Assembly (NCBI GenBank): GCA_902796305.1
Contig: CADBOJ010000109.1
Span: forward strand, 1-50,014
Direction: 5' to 3'
DNA length: 50,014 bases
DNA from: an uncultured bacterium
Lineage (GTDB): Bacteria; Cyanobacteriota; Vampirovibrionia; Gastranaerophilales; Gastranaerophilaceae
The notes beneath the pieces are model-generated. The model searched no databases, had not been told where the DNA came from, and was given only the letters and a program-made list of their open reading frames with translations. Below are positions 41,011 through 50,014 of the stretch, one piece after another (the first letter of the stretch is position 1; the number at the start of each line of letters is the position of its first letter). The position numbers and the translations under genes were made by a program.

Positions 41011-42828
41011 TTCCAAAGATTCTAATATTCTTATGAGTTCTTTGTTGTCGTTTTCGTCTTTAACGGCAATTCTTACATAAGGTTTGCCGTTAAAGCCCAA
41101 TTTGCTTCTGCAATCTTTAATTAAAAGATTTTCTTCAACTAATTTTTGACATATAGTTATTGAATTATACGGTTTTAAAACTTCGCAAAGAATGTAATTT
41201 GCTTGAGATTTAATCGGTCTTAAGAATTTGATTTTTTCAAGTTCGCTAAACAATTTTTCTCTGTTTTCTGCAATTTTTTCACAAGCTTTAACATAATTAC
41301 CTCTGTATTTATTCAATATTTGCAAGAAAAATTCACCGTAAGAATTTATATTCCAAACAGGCATAACCGAATATACATCTTTTAACAATTCTTTATTTGA
41401 TGATGCCAAAATGCCAAGTCTTATACCCGGAACACCGTAAGATTTTGAAATTGATTTTATAACAATAAGGTTAGGATATTTGTTTAAAAGTTCTTGTTTT
41501 AATAATGTATTATTTTCAAAATCTACTGAAAAATCAACGAAACTTTCATCAAGAATAAGTTGTTTCGGATTTTTGGCATTTTTAAATTCATCCAATATTT
41601 CAATCAAATCTGATTTTGGAATAAAGTTACCGCTGGGGTTATCGGGGTTTATAAGTATAAGGGTGTCTAAACCTTTTGAAAATTCAAGTAAATCTTTTTT
41701 ATCATAACTGTAATCTTTGTTATCAGGTATAAATTCAAATGTTTCAACATTTTTGTTTTTCTTTAATCTTTCGGGATATTCTTGGAATGTTGGTAAAATA
41801 TATCCGACTTTGCCTCTCATTACAGTCATCAAACAATTGATAAGTTCAGCCGCACCGTTTCCAAGTAAAACACAATCCTCTTCCAATCCAAAAGTGTTTG
41901 ATAATAATAACTTATGCACTCTTTGGCCTGAAGGATAGCTTGTTAATAACGGTTCGAAACAATTTTTCATTTCCGCTATCATTCTTTTTGTTGGAAAATA
42001 AGGATTTACCAGATAACAAAAATCTATTAAACCCTCAAAACGCCAATATCCACCGTAAGTTGAGTGGTATTTTTTAAGTTTCAAATCAATATCATCACAG
42101 AACATTGTTTGAGCCATATCGTAGTCTTGTAAATCGTCAACTTCGTACCATTTTTCATTATCAAGTTTTAATACACGCAGGTTATTTTTTTCTAAAGATA
42201 ACATAACTTTCAATACTTGTTCATAGTACGAGTTTCTGCCCATAACTTTGCAATAAGCATCTAAAAACGGTACGTAATCGTTTTTCAGAAAATCTTTTGA
42301 AAGTTTGTAAATATTAACTGTTTTATAATAATTATTTATTTCATTGTAATCAAAATGTTCTTTTGGAACGAAAGCCGTAATTTCATTGTTGTCATTAACT
42401 TTTACAACAGTTCCGTCCATATATACCTGATATTTGCCAACGACTGCAAGGTTTGGATAAGGGTTGTAAAGTAATTTTTTAATGATTTTTTCTTCGTATA
42501 TTAAATCACTCTCTAAAAGCAAGGTATCTTCCTGAACAAGATAATCTTTAGTTAAATAAAGAGAATAAATATTATTTGTAGTTGCATAAATTTCGTTATT
42601 AACATAGATAACAGGTACTTCATTATAAGTATCCCCGATAACCTCTTTTATTTCGTCACCGCAATATCCTGTTACCAAAATTATTCTTGAAATATCAAAT
42701 TTTGTCAGTTTATCAAGAGAGTGTTCAAGAAAGGTTTTACCCAAAATTTCAACCATGGATTTCGTATGGTTTTTAGTTTTGTCTTTTAATCTTTTTCCCA
42801 TTCCTGCAGCTAAAATTACAACTTGCAT
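41008..42828 (-). CDS. Fused cytidylyltransferase-like nucleotidyltransferase and PLP aminotransferase/decarboxylase
   Basis: The 606-aa protein is a fusion. Residues 1-235 form a nucleotidyltransferase: VILAAGMGKRLKDKTKNHTKSM (signature, with the LicC-like KTKNHTKSM), VNNEIYATTNNIYSLYL and LLLESDLIYE. Residues about 240-606 form a fold-type I PLP enzyme like HisC/CobD: VLLGNGAAELI, LINPDNPSGN, LILDESFVDF and the PLP Lys462 in IKSISKSYG. Joining a CTP transferase to a decarboxylase/transaminase suggests one protein that makes a phosphorylated amino-alcohol and charges it to a CDP derivative, for example CDP-ethanolamine from serine phosphate. Substrates are inference. Shine-Dalgarno GGAGAGGG lies four bases upstream of the ATG. 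It is preceded by a GNAT gene in the same direction. Confidence 0.8.
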   Translation of the reverse strand: MQVVILAAGMGKRLKDKTKNHTKSMVEILGKTFLEHSLDKLTKFDISRIILVTGYCGDEIKEVIGDTYNEVPVIYVNNEIYATTNNIYSLYLTKDYLVQEDTLLLESDLIYEEKIIKKLLYNPYPNLAVVGKYQVYMDGTVVKVNDNNEITAFVPKEHFDYNEINNYYKTVNIYKLSKDFLKNDYVPFLDAYCKVMGRNSYYEQVLKVMLSLEKNNLRVLKLDNEKWYEVDDLQDYDMAQTMFCDDIDLKLKKYHSTYGGYWRFEGLIDFCYLVNPYFPTKRMIAEMKNCFEPLLTSYPSGQRVHKLLLSNTFGLEEDCVLLGNGAAELINCLMTVMRGKVGYILPTFQEYPERLKKNKNVETFEFIPDNKDYSYDKKDLLEFSKGLDTLILINPDNPSGNFIPKSDLIEILDEFKNAKNPKQLILDESFVDFSVDFENNTLLKQELLNKYPNLIVIKSISKSYGVPGIRLGILASSNKELLKDVYSVMPVWNINSYGEFFLQILNKYRGNYVKACEKIAENREKLFSELEKIKFLRPIKSQANYILCEVLKPYNSITICQKLVEENLLIKDCRSKLGFNGKPYVRIAVKDENDNKELIRILESLE

Positions 42829-42925
42829 ATTACCCTCTCCAGTCTGTCGGTTTTTAAGAATAATAGCATAAAAAGCAGAAAGATACTACCAAATGTAAAC
42901 TTTATTTTTATATTTCAAAAAAGAG

Positions 42926-43474
42926 CTAAAGTTCCTTATAATTCGGATTTACCGTACCAAATACACAGTAGTTGCACCAGCGGTTATTTTGAATATCTTT
43001 AACCTTATCAATAAAGGTTGCTTCTTTTGCAAATCCGTTTTTTTCAAGAGCTTTTTGGCTTGCAATATGCTCTTCAAAAACAAAAGCCTCAAGCCTATGT
43101 AAATTCAAAATATCAAATCCGAAATTTTTAATAAGTTTTATTGCTTCCGTTGCAATACCCCGACCCCAATAGTTTTTATCCCCTATAACATAACCTATTT
43201 TTGCACATTTATATATAGGGTGAATTGCGCTCAGCTGAATATTTCCAATATGTTTATCATCGCAAAAAATTCCGAAAATATACCCGTCAGAACTTTCATG
43301 AAGCTCTTTTACATATTTAGTTACGCCTTCCAATGTTTGGTGGTATAATCTCGGCTCAATATAAGCATTTATTGAAGTGTCATTAAGCCAATCAACATAA
43401 TACTGCTTACAATAACTCAAATCTAAATTCCGTAAACAAATGTTTTTGCTTTCTAATATTTTTTCATATTTCAT
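42926..43474 (-). CDS. GNAT N-acetyltransferase (RimJ/RimL type)
   Basis: The 182-aa protein has the acetyltransferase_3 layout: an N-terminal strand KNICLRNLDLSYC, WLNDTSINAYIEPR, HIGNIQLSAIH, the acetyl-CoA-binding loop YVIGDKNYWGRGIATEAIKLI (about 94-114) and NLHRLEAFVFEEHIASQKALEKNGF. Such enzymes acetylate amines, often sugar nucleotides in polysaccharide loci or protein N-termini. Its end lies 97 bp before the fused cytidylyltransferase gene in the same orientation. A sugar-modifying role is suggested only by location. Confidence 0.85.
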   Translation of the reverse strand: MKYEKILESKNICLRNLDLSYCKQYYVDWLNDTSINAYIEPRLYHQTLEGVTKYVKELHESSDGYIFGIFCDDKHIGNIQLSAIHPIYKCAKIGYVIGDKNYWGRGIATEAIKLIKNFGFDILNLHRLEAFVFEEHIASQKALEKNGFAKEATFIDKVKDIQNNRWCNYCVFGTVNPNYKEL

Positions 43475-43678
43475 AGAAAAAATGTAGCATATACTATAAG
43501 ATATTACAACAAGCCGGCTTTATCCCGTAATTTTACATTAATTCATTTCTCTTTGTTTATTATATAATATAGAAGGAGTATAAGGTAAAAATATTTTTGA
43601 TTTTCAAATATAACATGTTTTAAAAGATTACAGGTAATGTTATTATTACTTTATAATAGCACAGGAAGGAACAGCTAA
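43475..43678. other. Divergent intergenic region
   Basis: The 204 bp between the GNAT gene (minus) and the CgeB-like gene (plus) holds the plus-strand promoter near its right end. I see no gene and no other clear structure. Confidence 0.5.
43628..43657 (+). promoter_or_regulatory. Promoter of the CgeB-like glycosyltransferase gene
   Basis: TTACAG (43628-43633), an 18-bp spacer and TATAAT (43652-43657) are followed by the Shine-Dalgarno AGGAAGGA (43663-43670) and the ATG at 43679. Confidence 0.65.
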
Positions 43679-45010
43679 ATGAATATATTTATATCATTAT
43701 TTAGCAGTATAGAAGATCCGAATAATCCAAATGTAGCAATACCTTGTTTTTATGAAACAATTATTGAAGATTTTAAAAAATCGGGGCATAACTTATTTGT
43801 TTTTGTTTCTAAAAATTTTGGCGCAAATTATGAAAACATTCCTCAGGAATTACTTGATGAAATAAAAGCTTTTAAACCGGATTTATTTATACTTTTTAAT
43901 AACACTTTCTATGATATTTCCAAATATTTTGATGTTCCGATTGTAGTCTATGAAGTTGACACACCGTTATTTTATTCAAATAGGGAATCTTTGAAAAAAA
44001 ACATATCAAGATATAAATTTATAATTAGTCAGGAAGAATCCGTTAAGACTTTAGAAGATATGTTTAACGTTAATTCTAAAAATATATTAAAAATTCCGTT
44101 TTTTACGGAAGTTCATGCGGAAAATTTACCCATAGAACAAAATATTTCTTTTATCGGTACTAAATTTGTTAATTCACAACATCAAAATATATATAACAAA
44201 TTTATGATGCAAAATCCGGATAATGAAGAAATCATACAATTTAAATCGATTATTAATGAATTTTTAAATAACCCTTTAATTACAAAACAGGAAATTTTAG
44301 CTAAGGTAAATACTAAATCAAGTAAAATAATTGATAATTTGGATTTAAACTACCTTATTTTCTTATTATCGGATTATAACAGAGTTGAAACATTGGATGC
44401 TGTTGCAGATTTAGGTTTGAGAATATACGGAACCAAAAATTGGATTACCGATACATACAATAAACCAAATCTGATACTTAATTTTATTAATACTCCGGTA
44501 TACAGTTTAAAACATAATCAAGACATTTATAATTCTTCAAAAATAGGCATAAATATAAATCACTTGCAAGCTTGTTCCGGATTTAGCTGGAGGGTTTGCG
44601 ATATATTAGCTTCAAATGCATGTTTGGTAAGCGAATACAAATCAAATATTGAAAGTTTTTTTGTTAAAGCAAATATTCCCATGTTTACAAATCATTACGA
44701 AGCCAGAGAAATATGTAAAAAGCTGATAAATAATGAAAACATGCGCAAGGATATTGTTGCTGCATCACAGGAAATTATTGACTCTAAATTCAGATATAAA
44801 TATACAAAGAGAGAAATTGAAAATTTCTTAAACTTGGATTTTTCAAATATAAATAACACTCCAAGTATTAAGTATAAAATTCAATACGCACAAGATGTTG
44901 TACATAACAAAAACAAGACCTTACAGCAAATATTCTCTATAAAAAACTCAGATGATAAAAAACATAAGATTATATCTTTATTTGGTGCAAAAATTAAAGT
45001 AAAAAGATAA
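43679..45010 (+). CDS. CgeB-like glycosyltransferase
   Basis: The 443-aa protein has a GT-B style layout: an N-terminal domain (1-150) with AFKPDLFILFNNTFYD and VVYEVDTPLFY, a long middle segment, then RIYGTKNWI, the acceptor strand SKIGININHLQACSGFSWRVCDILASNACLVSE and an end with RYKYTKREIENFL. The pattern of SFIGTK, YNSSKIGIN, RVCDILASNA corresponds to the CgeB/DUF3880-type glycosyltransferase family. The last residues, LFGAKIKVKR, form the basic tail often found on capsule glycosyltransferases. A strong Shine-Dalgarno is present. Donor and acceptor are unknown. Confidence 0.75.
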   Translation: MNIFISLFSSIEDPNNPNVAIPCFYETIIEDFKKSGHNLFVFVSKNFGANYENIPQELLDEIKAFKPDLFILFNNTFYDISKYFDVPIVVYEVDTPLFYSNRESLKKNISRYKFIISQEESVKTLEDMFNVNSKNILKIPFFTEVHAENLPIEQNISFIGTKFVNSQHQNIYNKFMMQNPDNEEIIQFKSIINEFLNNPLITKQEILAKVNTKSSKIIDNLDLNYLIFLLSDYNRVETLDAVADLGLRIYGTKNWITDTYNKPNLILNFINTPVYSLKHNQDIYNSSKIGININHLQACSGFSWRVCDILASNACLVSEYKSNIESFFVKANIPMFTNHYEAREICKKLINNENMRKDIVAASQEIIDSKFRYKYTKREIENFLNLDFSNINNTPSIKYKIQYAQDVVHNKNKTLQQIFSIKNSDDKKHKIISLFGAKIKVKR

Positions 45011-45122
45011 TACAAACACATAATAAAATTTTCGGATTTAAAAACAGTATATTTATTTAAAGAAAAGGTTAATAAGAGAATTTGATTAAGGTTGGTATTT
45101 TCAGGAAAATGGGGGAAATTAA

Positions 45123-46430
45123 TTGAAAATATCTGTAATAGGAACAGGATATGTCGGTTTAGTCGCAGGGGCATGCCTTGCTGATATGGGAAATGAGGTT
45201 ATCTGTGTTGATAACAATATTGAAAAGCTTGAAAAACTTAAAAACGGTATTATTCCGATTTATGAACCGGGGCTTGAAGAACTTGTTAAATCTAATGTAT
45301 CCGAAAACAGACTGACTTTTACATCCTGCCTTGATGAAGCGGTTAAAAAAACGGATGTTTGTTTTATTGCGGTTGGAACTCCTCAAGATACAGACGGTTC
45401 TGCCGATTTAAAATATGTTCTTGGTGTTGCAGAGCAAATTGCTAAAGCCATGAACGGATATAAAGTTATTGTTGATAAATCTACCGTTCCTGTCGGAACG
45501 GCAGAAAAAGTTGCGGAAGTTATCAGGGAAAACACTACCCATCCGTTTGATGTTGTTTCAAATCCCGAATTTTTAAAGCAGGGTAATGCGGTAGATGATT
45601 TCTTATCGCCCGATAGAGTTATAATCGGTTCAAATTCCGATAAGGCAACAAGAATCATGCAGGAAATTTATTCTCCTTTCTTTAGAACGGGCAACAGAAT
45701 AGTTTTAATGGACGTTAAATCCGCAGAAATGACAAAATATGCCGCAAATTCATTTTTAGCTACAAAAATATCTTTTATGAATGAACTGGCTAATTTATGC
45801 GAGCATGTCGGTGCTGATATTGAAATGGTGCGTGTCGGAATAAGTACGGATTCAAGAATAGGAAATAAATTTCTTTTTCCGGGCTTAGGATACGGAGGGA
45901 GCTGTTTTCCAAAAGATGTTAAAGCGATAGTCGAAACAGGTAAAGAATTTGGCTGTGAAATGTCGATTATTAAATCGGTAGATAAAGCAAACCAAAATCA
46001 AAGACAGTTATTTATTAAAAAAATAACAAAAAAATATACGGAAGACTTGTCAAACAGGACTTTTGCAGTTTGGGGGCTGGCTTTTAAACCAAAAACCGAT
46101 GATATGAGAGAAGCTCCCGCTATAACAATAATAAATGAACTTTTAAAAAGAGGGGCAAAAGTAAAAGCCTATGACCCCAAAGCATCCGAAACAGCCAAAA
46201 AAATTTTCGGGGATAAAATAAAATATTCCAAATCTTCTTATGAAGCACTAAAGGATGCGGATGCACTCTTACTTTTGACCGAATGGAATGAATTTCGCCG
46301 TCCTGATTTTGACAGAATTAAAGGCTTAATGAAAACAGCTGTAATATACGATGGCAGAAATCAATACAATTATGATAGAATGAGGGAACAGGATTTTGAG
46401 TATTATTGTATCGGAAAGAAAAATGATTAA
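45123..46430 (+). CDS. ugd: UDP-glucose 6-dehydrogenase
   Basis: The 435-aa enzyme oxidises UDP-glucose to UDP-glucuronate with NAD. The Rossmann motif [20 protein letters not shown] begins at residue 7; [46 protein letters not shown] with catalytic Cys261 and [18 protein letters not shown] are all present. Length is normal. The start is TTG at 45123, with GGGGGA (45111-45116) upstream. It overlaps the aminotransferase gene by 8 bp, so UDP-glucuronate synthesis is tied to the polysaccharide operon. Confidence 0.95.
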   Translation: MKISVIGTGYVGLVAGACLADMGNEVICVDNNIEKLEKLKNGIIPIYEPGLEELVKSNVSENRLTFTSCLDEAVKKTDVCFIAVGTPQDTDGSADLKYVLGVAEQIAKAMNGYKVIVDKSTVPVGTAEKVAEVIRENTTHPFDVVSNPEFLKQGNAVDDFLSPDRVIIGSNSDKATRIMQEIYSPFFRTGNRIVLMDVKSAEMTKYAANSFLATKISFMNELANLCEHVGADIEMVRVGISTDSRIGNKFLFPGLGYGGSCFPKDVKAIVETGKEFGCEMSIIKSVDKANQNQRQLFIKKITKKYTEDLSNRTFAVWGLAFKPKTDDMREAPAITIINELLKRGAKVKAYDPKASETAKKIFGDKIKYSKSSYEALKDADALLLLTEWNEFRRPDFDRIKGLMKTAVIYDGRNQYNYDRMREQDFEYYCIGKKND

Positions 46431-47514
46431 ATTTTTAGATTTAGAAAAAGTAAACAACAGATATAGAGCTGAAATCGATGAAAGAATTAAAAAAATTCTT
46501 GATAAAGGCTGGTATCTTCAAGGTGAAGAAGATAAGACTTTTGAAGAAAATTTTGCCGATTTTTGCGGTGTAAAACATTGTATAGGTTGCGCTAACGGAC
46601 TTGATGCCCTGAATTTAATTATAAGAGCATACGGATTTAGCAGGGGTGATGAAATAATTGTTCCTGCAAATACATACATAGCTTCAATTCTGGCAATTTC
46701 CGAAAACGGATGCACTCCTGTTCTTGTTGAACCGTCTATTGTTACTTACAATATCAATCCCGATTTGATTGAAGAAAAAATCACCCCCCGCACCCGTGCA
46801 ATAATGGTTGTTCATCTGTACGGGCAGGCTGTCCAAATGAATAAAATTTTAGAGCTGGCTAAAAAATACGATTTAAAAATAATTGAAGATTCCGCTCAAG
46901 CCCACGGAGCATATTATAATGGAAAAAGAACGGGAAACCTCGGCGATGCTTCGGGATTTTCTTTCTACCCCGGAAAAAATCTTGGTTGTATGGGAGATGG
47001 CGGATGTGTTACGACAAACGATGACGAACTTGCTAAAAAAATAAGAGCAATAGCAAACTACGGTTCGGATAGAAAATATCATCATATCTATAAAGGCATA
47101 AACTCCCGTCTTGATGAAATTCAGGCTGCAGTTCTCGATGTTAAACTAAAACATCTCGATGAAGATAATTCAAGAAGAAGAGAAATTGCAAAATATTATA
47201 GAGATAATATTAAAAATAAAAGAATAATCTTGCCCGAAGTTTATGATGAAAAGGCTCATGTTTGGCATATTTTTGCAATAAGGACAAATAATAGAGATGA
47301 TTTGCAAAAATATTTGGAAACCAATAATATCCAAACAAATATTCATTATCCCACTCCGCCTCATAAACAGGGTGCATATAAAGAATGGGAAAATTTATCG
47401 TATCCTGTAAGTGAAGAAATACACAGAACAGAGTTAAGCTTGCCGATTTCTCCCGTTATGACGGATAGTGAAGTTGAAGCGGTTGTGGAGGCAACTAACA
47501 AATGGAATATATAA
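46423..47514 (+). CDS. PLP-dependent sugar aminotransferase (DegT/DnrJ/EryC1; FdtB/QdtB-like)
   Basis: The 363-aa enzyme is a nucleotide-sugar aminotransferase: [11 protein letters not shown] at the start, [43 protein letters not shown]-binding Lys185 in [15 protein letters not shown], and the substrate-binding [12 protein letters not shown] and [10 protein letters not shown] chose ATG 46423 (GGAAAGA upstream, 8-bp overlap with ugd) over the track's earlier frame. With the ketoisomerase and acetyltransferase genes at 38883-39708 it completes synthesis of a dTDP-3-acetamido-3,6-dideoxyhexose, although about 7 kb separates them. Confidence 0.88.
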   Translation: MIKFLDLEKVNNRYRAEIDERIKKILDKGWYLQGEEDKTFEENFADFCGVKHCIGCANGLDALNLIIRAYGFSRGDEIIVPANTYIASILAISENGCTPVLVEPSIVTYNINPDLIEEKITPRTRAIMVVHLYGQAVQMNKILELAKKYDLKIIEDSAQAHGAYYNGKRTGNLGDASGFSFYPGKNLGCMGDGGCVTTNDDELAKKIRAIANYGSDRKYHHIYKGINSRLDEIQAAVLDVKLKHLDEDNSRRREIAKYYRDNIKNKRIILPEVYDEKAHVWHIFAIRTNNRDDLQKYLETNNIQTNIHYPTPPHKQGAYKEWENLSYPVSEEIHRTELSLPISPVMTDSEVEAVVEATNKWNI

Positions 47515-48539
47515 AAGGGTTGTTATCTGTTTGCTGCACATGTTACAACCACGAAAAATATATAAAAGAATGCATTGAATCTATATGGAATAATGATTAT
47601 AAAGATATTGAAATTATAGTAATTGATGACGGCTCAAAAGACAGAAGCGTTAAAGTTTTAAAAGAACTGAGATTAAAAAGCCCGTGCCGTTTTGAAATTA
47701 TTGAGCAGGAAAATACCCATAATATCGGATTAAATTTTAACAGAACAATAGATAAAGCCCGTGGCGAATTTATAACTTTTATGTCGCTGGATGACTATTA
47801 CTGCAAAAATGCATTTTTGGAAAAGATTAATTATATGAACGAAAATAAAAATAATGCCTTTTGCGTATCTAAAACAGTAAATAAAATAGTCAACGGCAAA
47901 TATACGGAGGGTGCTTTATCAGACAGATTTGATAATATCACAACGGATAAATTATGTGAAATGGAATATAAAAACGGCACTTTTGCCATTCAGGGAAATA
48001 TCTTCAGAAGGGAAATCATAGATAAAGTAAACGGATTTGATGAAGATATATACGGAGATGACATAGTAGTCAGAACGAAAGTCCTGCAATATATACAAAG
48101 AAACAAAGAATGGAATTTTAAGTTTTTTGATAATCCGTCATTTGTTTACAGATTGCATAACTCTAATTATTCAAGCAATTTAAAATCAATGACAAACATT
48201 TATCTTGATTGTTATGACAGATATTGGGCAGACAAGCCTTATCCCGCTTTTGTTATTGATTTTTTATTGATATTTTTCTTAAAAAGCAAATTTGATGATT
48301 TTTATCCCATATTTTTAAAGCATCCTAAAGCTCTGCAAATGATATATTCAAATAAAAAGCTTATGAAACAATTTAAAAATAAATTAAATGATAAATATAA
48401 TATCCTTAGCGGAATAAGAGATTTATTTTTAAGAAAAGAATACTTAAGCTTAAATCGTATCAGATATGTAGTATTAAATTTATTAAAATTGAATTTTAAA
48501 ACAGATATTAAGAAAGTAATTTATGAAAAACGAATATGA
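47502..48539 (+). CDS. Family 2 glycosyltransferase
   Basis: The 345-aa protein has a GT2 (GT-A) N-terminal domain: [63 protein letters not shown] (the DxD-type metal site is LDD), and [29 protein letters not shown]. The C-terminal 100 residues are basic and helical and may touch the membrane. It overlaps the aminotransferase by 13 bp. Sugar specificity is unknown. Confidence 0.85.
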   Translation: MEYIKGLLSVCCTCYNHEKYIKECIESIWNNDYKDIEIIVIDDGSKDRSVKVLKELRLKSPCRFEIIEQENTHNIGLNFNRTIDKARGEFITFMSLDDYYCKNAFLEKINYMNENKNNAFCVSKTVNKIVNGKYTEGALSDRFDNITTDKLCEMEYKNGTFAIQGNIFRREIIDKVNGFDEDIYGDDIVVRTKVLQYIQRNKEWNFKFFDNPSFVYRLHNSNYSSNLKSMTNIYLDCYDRYWADKPYPAFVIDFLLIFFLKSKFDDFYPIFLKHPKALQMIYSNKKLMKQFKNKLNDKYNILSGIRDLFLRKEYLSLNRIRYVVLNLLKLNFKTDIKKVIYEKRI

Positions 48540-49311
48540 TTTAATATGTTCTCTGGGCGGTAATTGTGCAGCGGCACACAATCTGTTGTATCGGAATTTA
48601 AGGAAGTATTCCCTGCCTTTTGATTGGTGTTATATAAAAAGCGAGCAACCTATAAAATATTTATGCGAAGGGTTTGAAAATAATTTTAAAAATTTCTTCC
48701 TTAAAGAAAATCTGGTTGAGTTGACAGGAGAAGAGTATAACCATGCTCATAATTGTATGGGGCAATATAAAGACACTTACAGCGGATACTATTTTGTAAA
48801 TCATTTTATGCATGGAGAAACTCCGGATACCGCTTATGATAAAGTTCATACTAAACTGACAAGACGCTTAACCAGATTACAAGAAAAGATAAAAAACGGT
48901 AAAAATATATTGTTTATACTTTCAACTTGCATTGAAGTAGACACTGATGTTGTTATTGAATTAAAAAGAAAACTTCAGGAATTATACACAGATAAAAATT
49001 TTGAATTTGTTATTATTTCATTTAATTGTAAAAATGATGAAGAATATATATCCGACGACACAATATACGTAAAAAAATACAAAAGAGCAACAAATTCTTA
49101 CGATTTTAATGTGACAAATTACGAATGGAATTTTTTGGATAATATCAAATTGAACGAGCCAAAGAATGAGAAAAACATTTTTAAAATATCAAAAATAAAA
49201 AAGGGATTTAAAATATCGATTTTAAATTTTATCAGTACCGTTTTTTCAATAAAACTGTATCTTTTTGGAATAAGGTTTAACTTTTGCATAGGAAAAGAAA
49301 AAAATGAGTAA
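48523..49311 (+). CDS. DUF1796 papain-like cysteine peptidase-fold protein
   Basis: The 262-aa protein matches the DUF1796 family: SLGGNCAAAHNL (10-21) with the candidate nucleophile Cys15, LPFDWCYI, the conserved His in YYFVNHFMH, and FILSTCIEVD. DUF1796 members are predicted cysteine-peptidase/transferase-like proteins common in polysaccharide loci, but no activity is proven. The end (LYLFGIRFNFCIG) is hydrophobic and basic, like the tails of neighbouring glycosyltransferases. It overlaps the GT2 gene by 17 bp and the next gene by 8 bp. Confidence 0.75.
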   Translation: MKNEYDLICSLGGNCAAAHNLLYRNLRKYSLPFDWCYIKSEQPIKYLCEGFENNFKNFFLKENLVELTGEEYNHAHNCMGQYKDTYSGYYFVNHFMHGETPDTAYDKVHTKLTRRLTRLQEKIKNGKNILFILSTCIEVDTDVVIELKRKLQELYTDKNFEFVIISFNCKNDEEYISDDTIYVKKYKRATNSYDFNVTNYEWNFLDNIKLNEPKNEKNIFKISKIKKGFKISILNFISTVFSIKLYLFGIRFNFCIGKEKNE

Positions 49312-50014
49312 CAATCCTCTTGTTTCGGTTGTAATACCGGCATATAACCATGAAAATTATATTCAGGAAACAATTAAATCAATAATTAATCAAACTTATA
49401 AAAATATTGAACTTGTCATAGTTGATGACGGTTCAAAGGATTCAACTTGGCAAAAAATTTTGGATATGAAAGAGGATTGCGAAAAAAGATTTTCAAATGT
49501 ATGCTTTGAAACAAAAGAAAACGAGGGAACATGCAAAACCTTAAATCATCTTTTAGAACTTGCAAAAGGTGATTATATTTATCTTATAGCATCTGACGAT
49601 GTATCTTATCCCGAAGCTATAGAATCGGAACTTGAATTTTTAAACAATAATAAGGATTATGACCTTTGTGTCGGAAACTGTGAATTTATAGATACTGATA
49701 GCAAGCGTTGTTTTTGGGATATAAACGGAAATTATAAAGAAAAATTTGAACAAAATTGCTTTGAAACATTTGCCGATTATTTTCAGACGCATCTTACTTT
49801 TAAGTTTATGTCGAATAAATTCGGAACATACGAAACATTATATTTGGGAAATTATATCCCGAACGGTTATTTAATAAGAAAGTCAGCCTTTAATTATATT
49901 TTGCCTTTTACTCCCGAAGCACCGCTTGAAGACTACTATATAATGCTTCAGATTGCAAAATATTCAAAAATGAAATATATTGATAAAATTTTATTCTCAT
50001 ACAGACAGCATAAG
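49304..50014 (+). CDS. Family 2 glycosyltransferase, cut by the window edge
   Basis: The frame opens at ATG 49304 inside the end of the DUF1796 gene (8-bp overlap) and runs to the window end with no stop, so only 237 residues are visible. LVSVVIPAYNHENYIQETI, LVIVDDGSKDSTW, NEGTCKTLNHLLELAKGDYI and LIASDDVSYPEA form a classic GT2 domain, with the metal-binding SDD in place. Codon use matches neighbours. It continues the polysaccharide operon past the right edge. Confidence 0.92.
   Translation, partial: MSNNPLVSVVIPAYNHENYIQETIKSIINQTYKNIELVIVDDGSKDSTWQKILDMKEDCEKRFSNVCFETKENEGTCKTLNHLLELAKGDYIYLIASDDVSYPEAIESELEFLNNNKDYDLCVGNCEFIDTDSKRCFWDINGNYKEKFEQNCFETFADYFQTHLTFKFMSNKFGTYETLYLGNYIPNGYLIRKSAFNYILPFTPEAPLEDYYIMLQIAKYSKMKYIDKILFSYRQHK

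Noticed and set aside
38883..50014. The polysaccharide region as a mobile element or prophage
   Set aside because: No integrase, transposase, attachment repeats or phage genes are visible; base composition resembles the rest of the window.

Overview
The window is a low-GC, gene-dense bacterial chromosome segment from a diderm, probably strictly anaerobic and flagellated organism. Diderm: a secreted protein ends in an outer-membrane autotransporter barrel. Anaerobe: reverse rubrerythrin and a prismane-like protein. Flagellated: fliE and fliF. The AT-rich codon use, standard code (TGA is a stop), the mix of a Pmp-like autotransporter with flagellar genes, and several large lineage-specific proteins fit an uncultured gut lineage such as the Gastranaerophilales (Vampirovibrionia/Melainabacteria). 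That placement is an inference from gene style, not proven here.

Layout. 1-87: tRNA-Ser(GCU) missing its first two bases. 448-8670: a 2740-aa Pmp-like autotransporter with about 42 GGA(I/L)/FxxN repeats. 8875-12248: a periplasmic TPR protein, a tRNA-dihydrouridine synthase and a GIY-YIG protein, overlapping. 12245-15012 (minus): fliF, fliE and a lytic transglycosylase without signal peptide. 15244-17294: two tandem WYL-type regulators and a tiny membrane protein. 17369-19456: an aconitase/IPMI-type small subunit, an NAD-isocitrate-dehydrogenase-like enzyme and reverse rubrerythrin. 19596-23775: an unrecognised 876-aa repeat protein and a degenerate hybrid-cluster-protein homologue. 23772-33455 (minus): a four-gene translationally coupled locus of two unknown membrane proteins and two unusual GH13-fold proteins. 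33669-37577: a P-loop/TPR protein, rsmG and a YhcC-like radical SAM protein. 37650-38780: a secreted thioredoxin and CcdA. 38883-50014: surface-polysaccharide genes.

How the genes work together. The polysaccharide region encodes three steps for a dTDP-3-acetamido-3,6-dideoxyhexose (ketoisomerase, PLP aminotransferase, acetyltransferase), UDP-glucuronate synthesis (ugd), a TagF-like phosphotransferase, a fused cytidylyltransferase/PLP enzyme that could make a CDP-activated amino-alcohol, and several glycosyltransferases. It runs off the right edge. The minus-strand GH13 locus looks like a dedicated, probably membrane-linked alpha-glucan system of a kind I do not recognise; it is the best candidate for an undescribed system here. 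A second candidate is the prismane-family protein that has lost nearly all cluster ligands.

Two promoters place the expected transcription start exactly on the ATG, and a third leaves only a few bases, in genes without Shine-Dalgarno sequences. Leaderless mRNAs may therefore be common in this organism. Functions are assigned by reading motifs; no database search was run.
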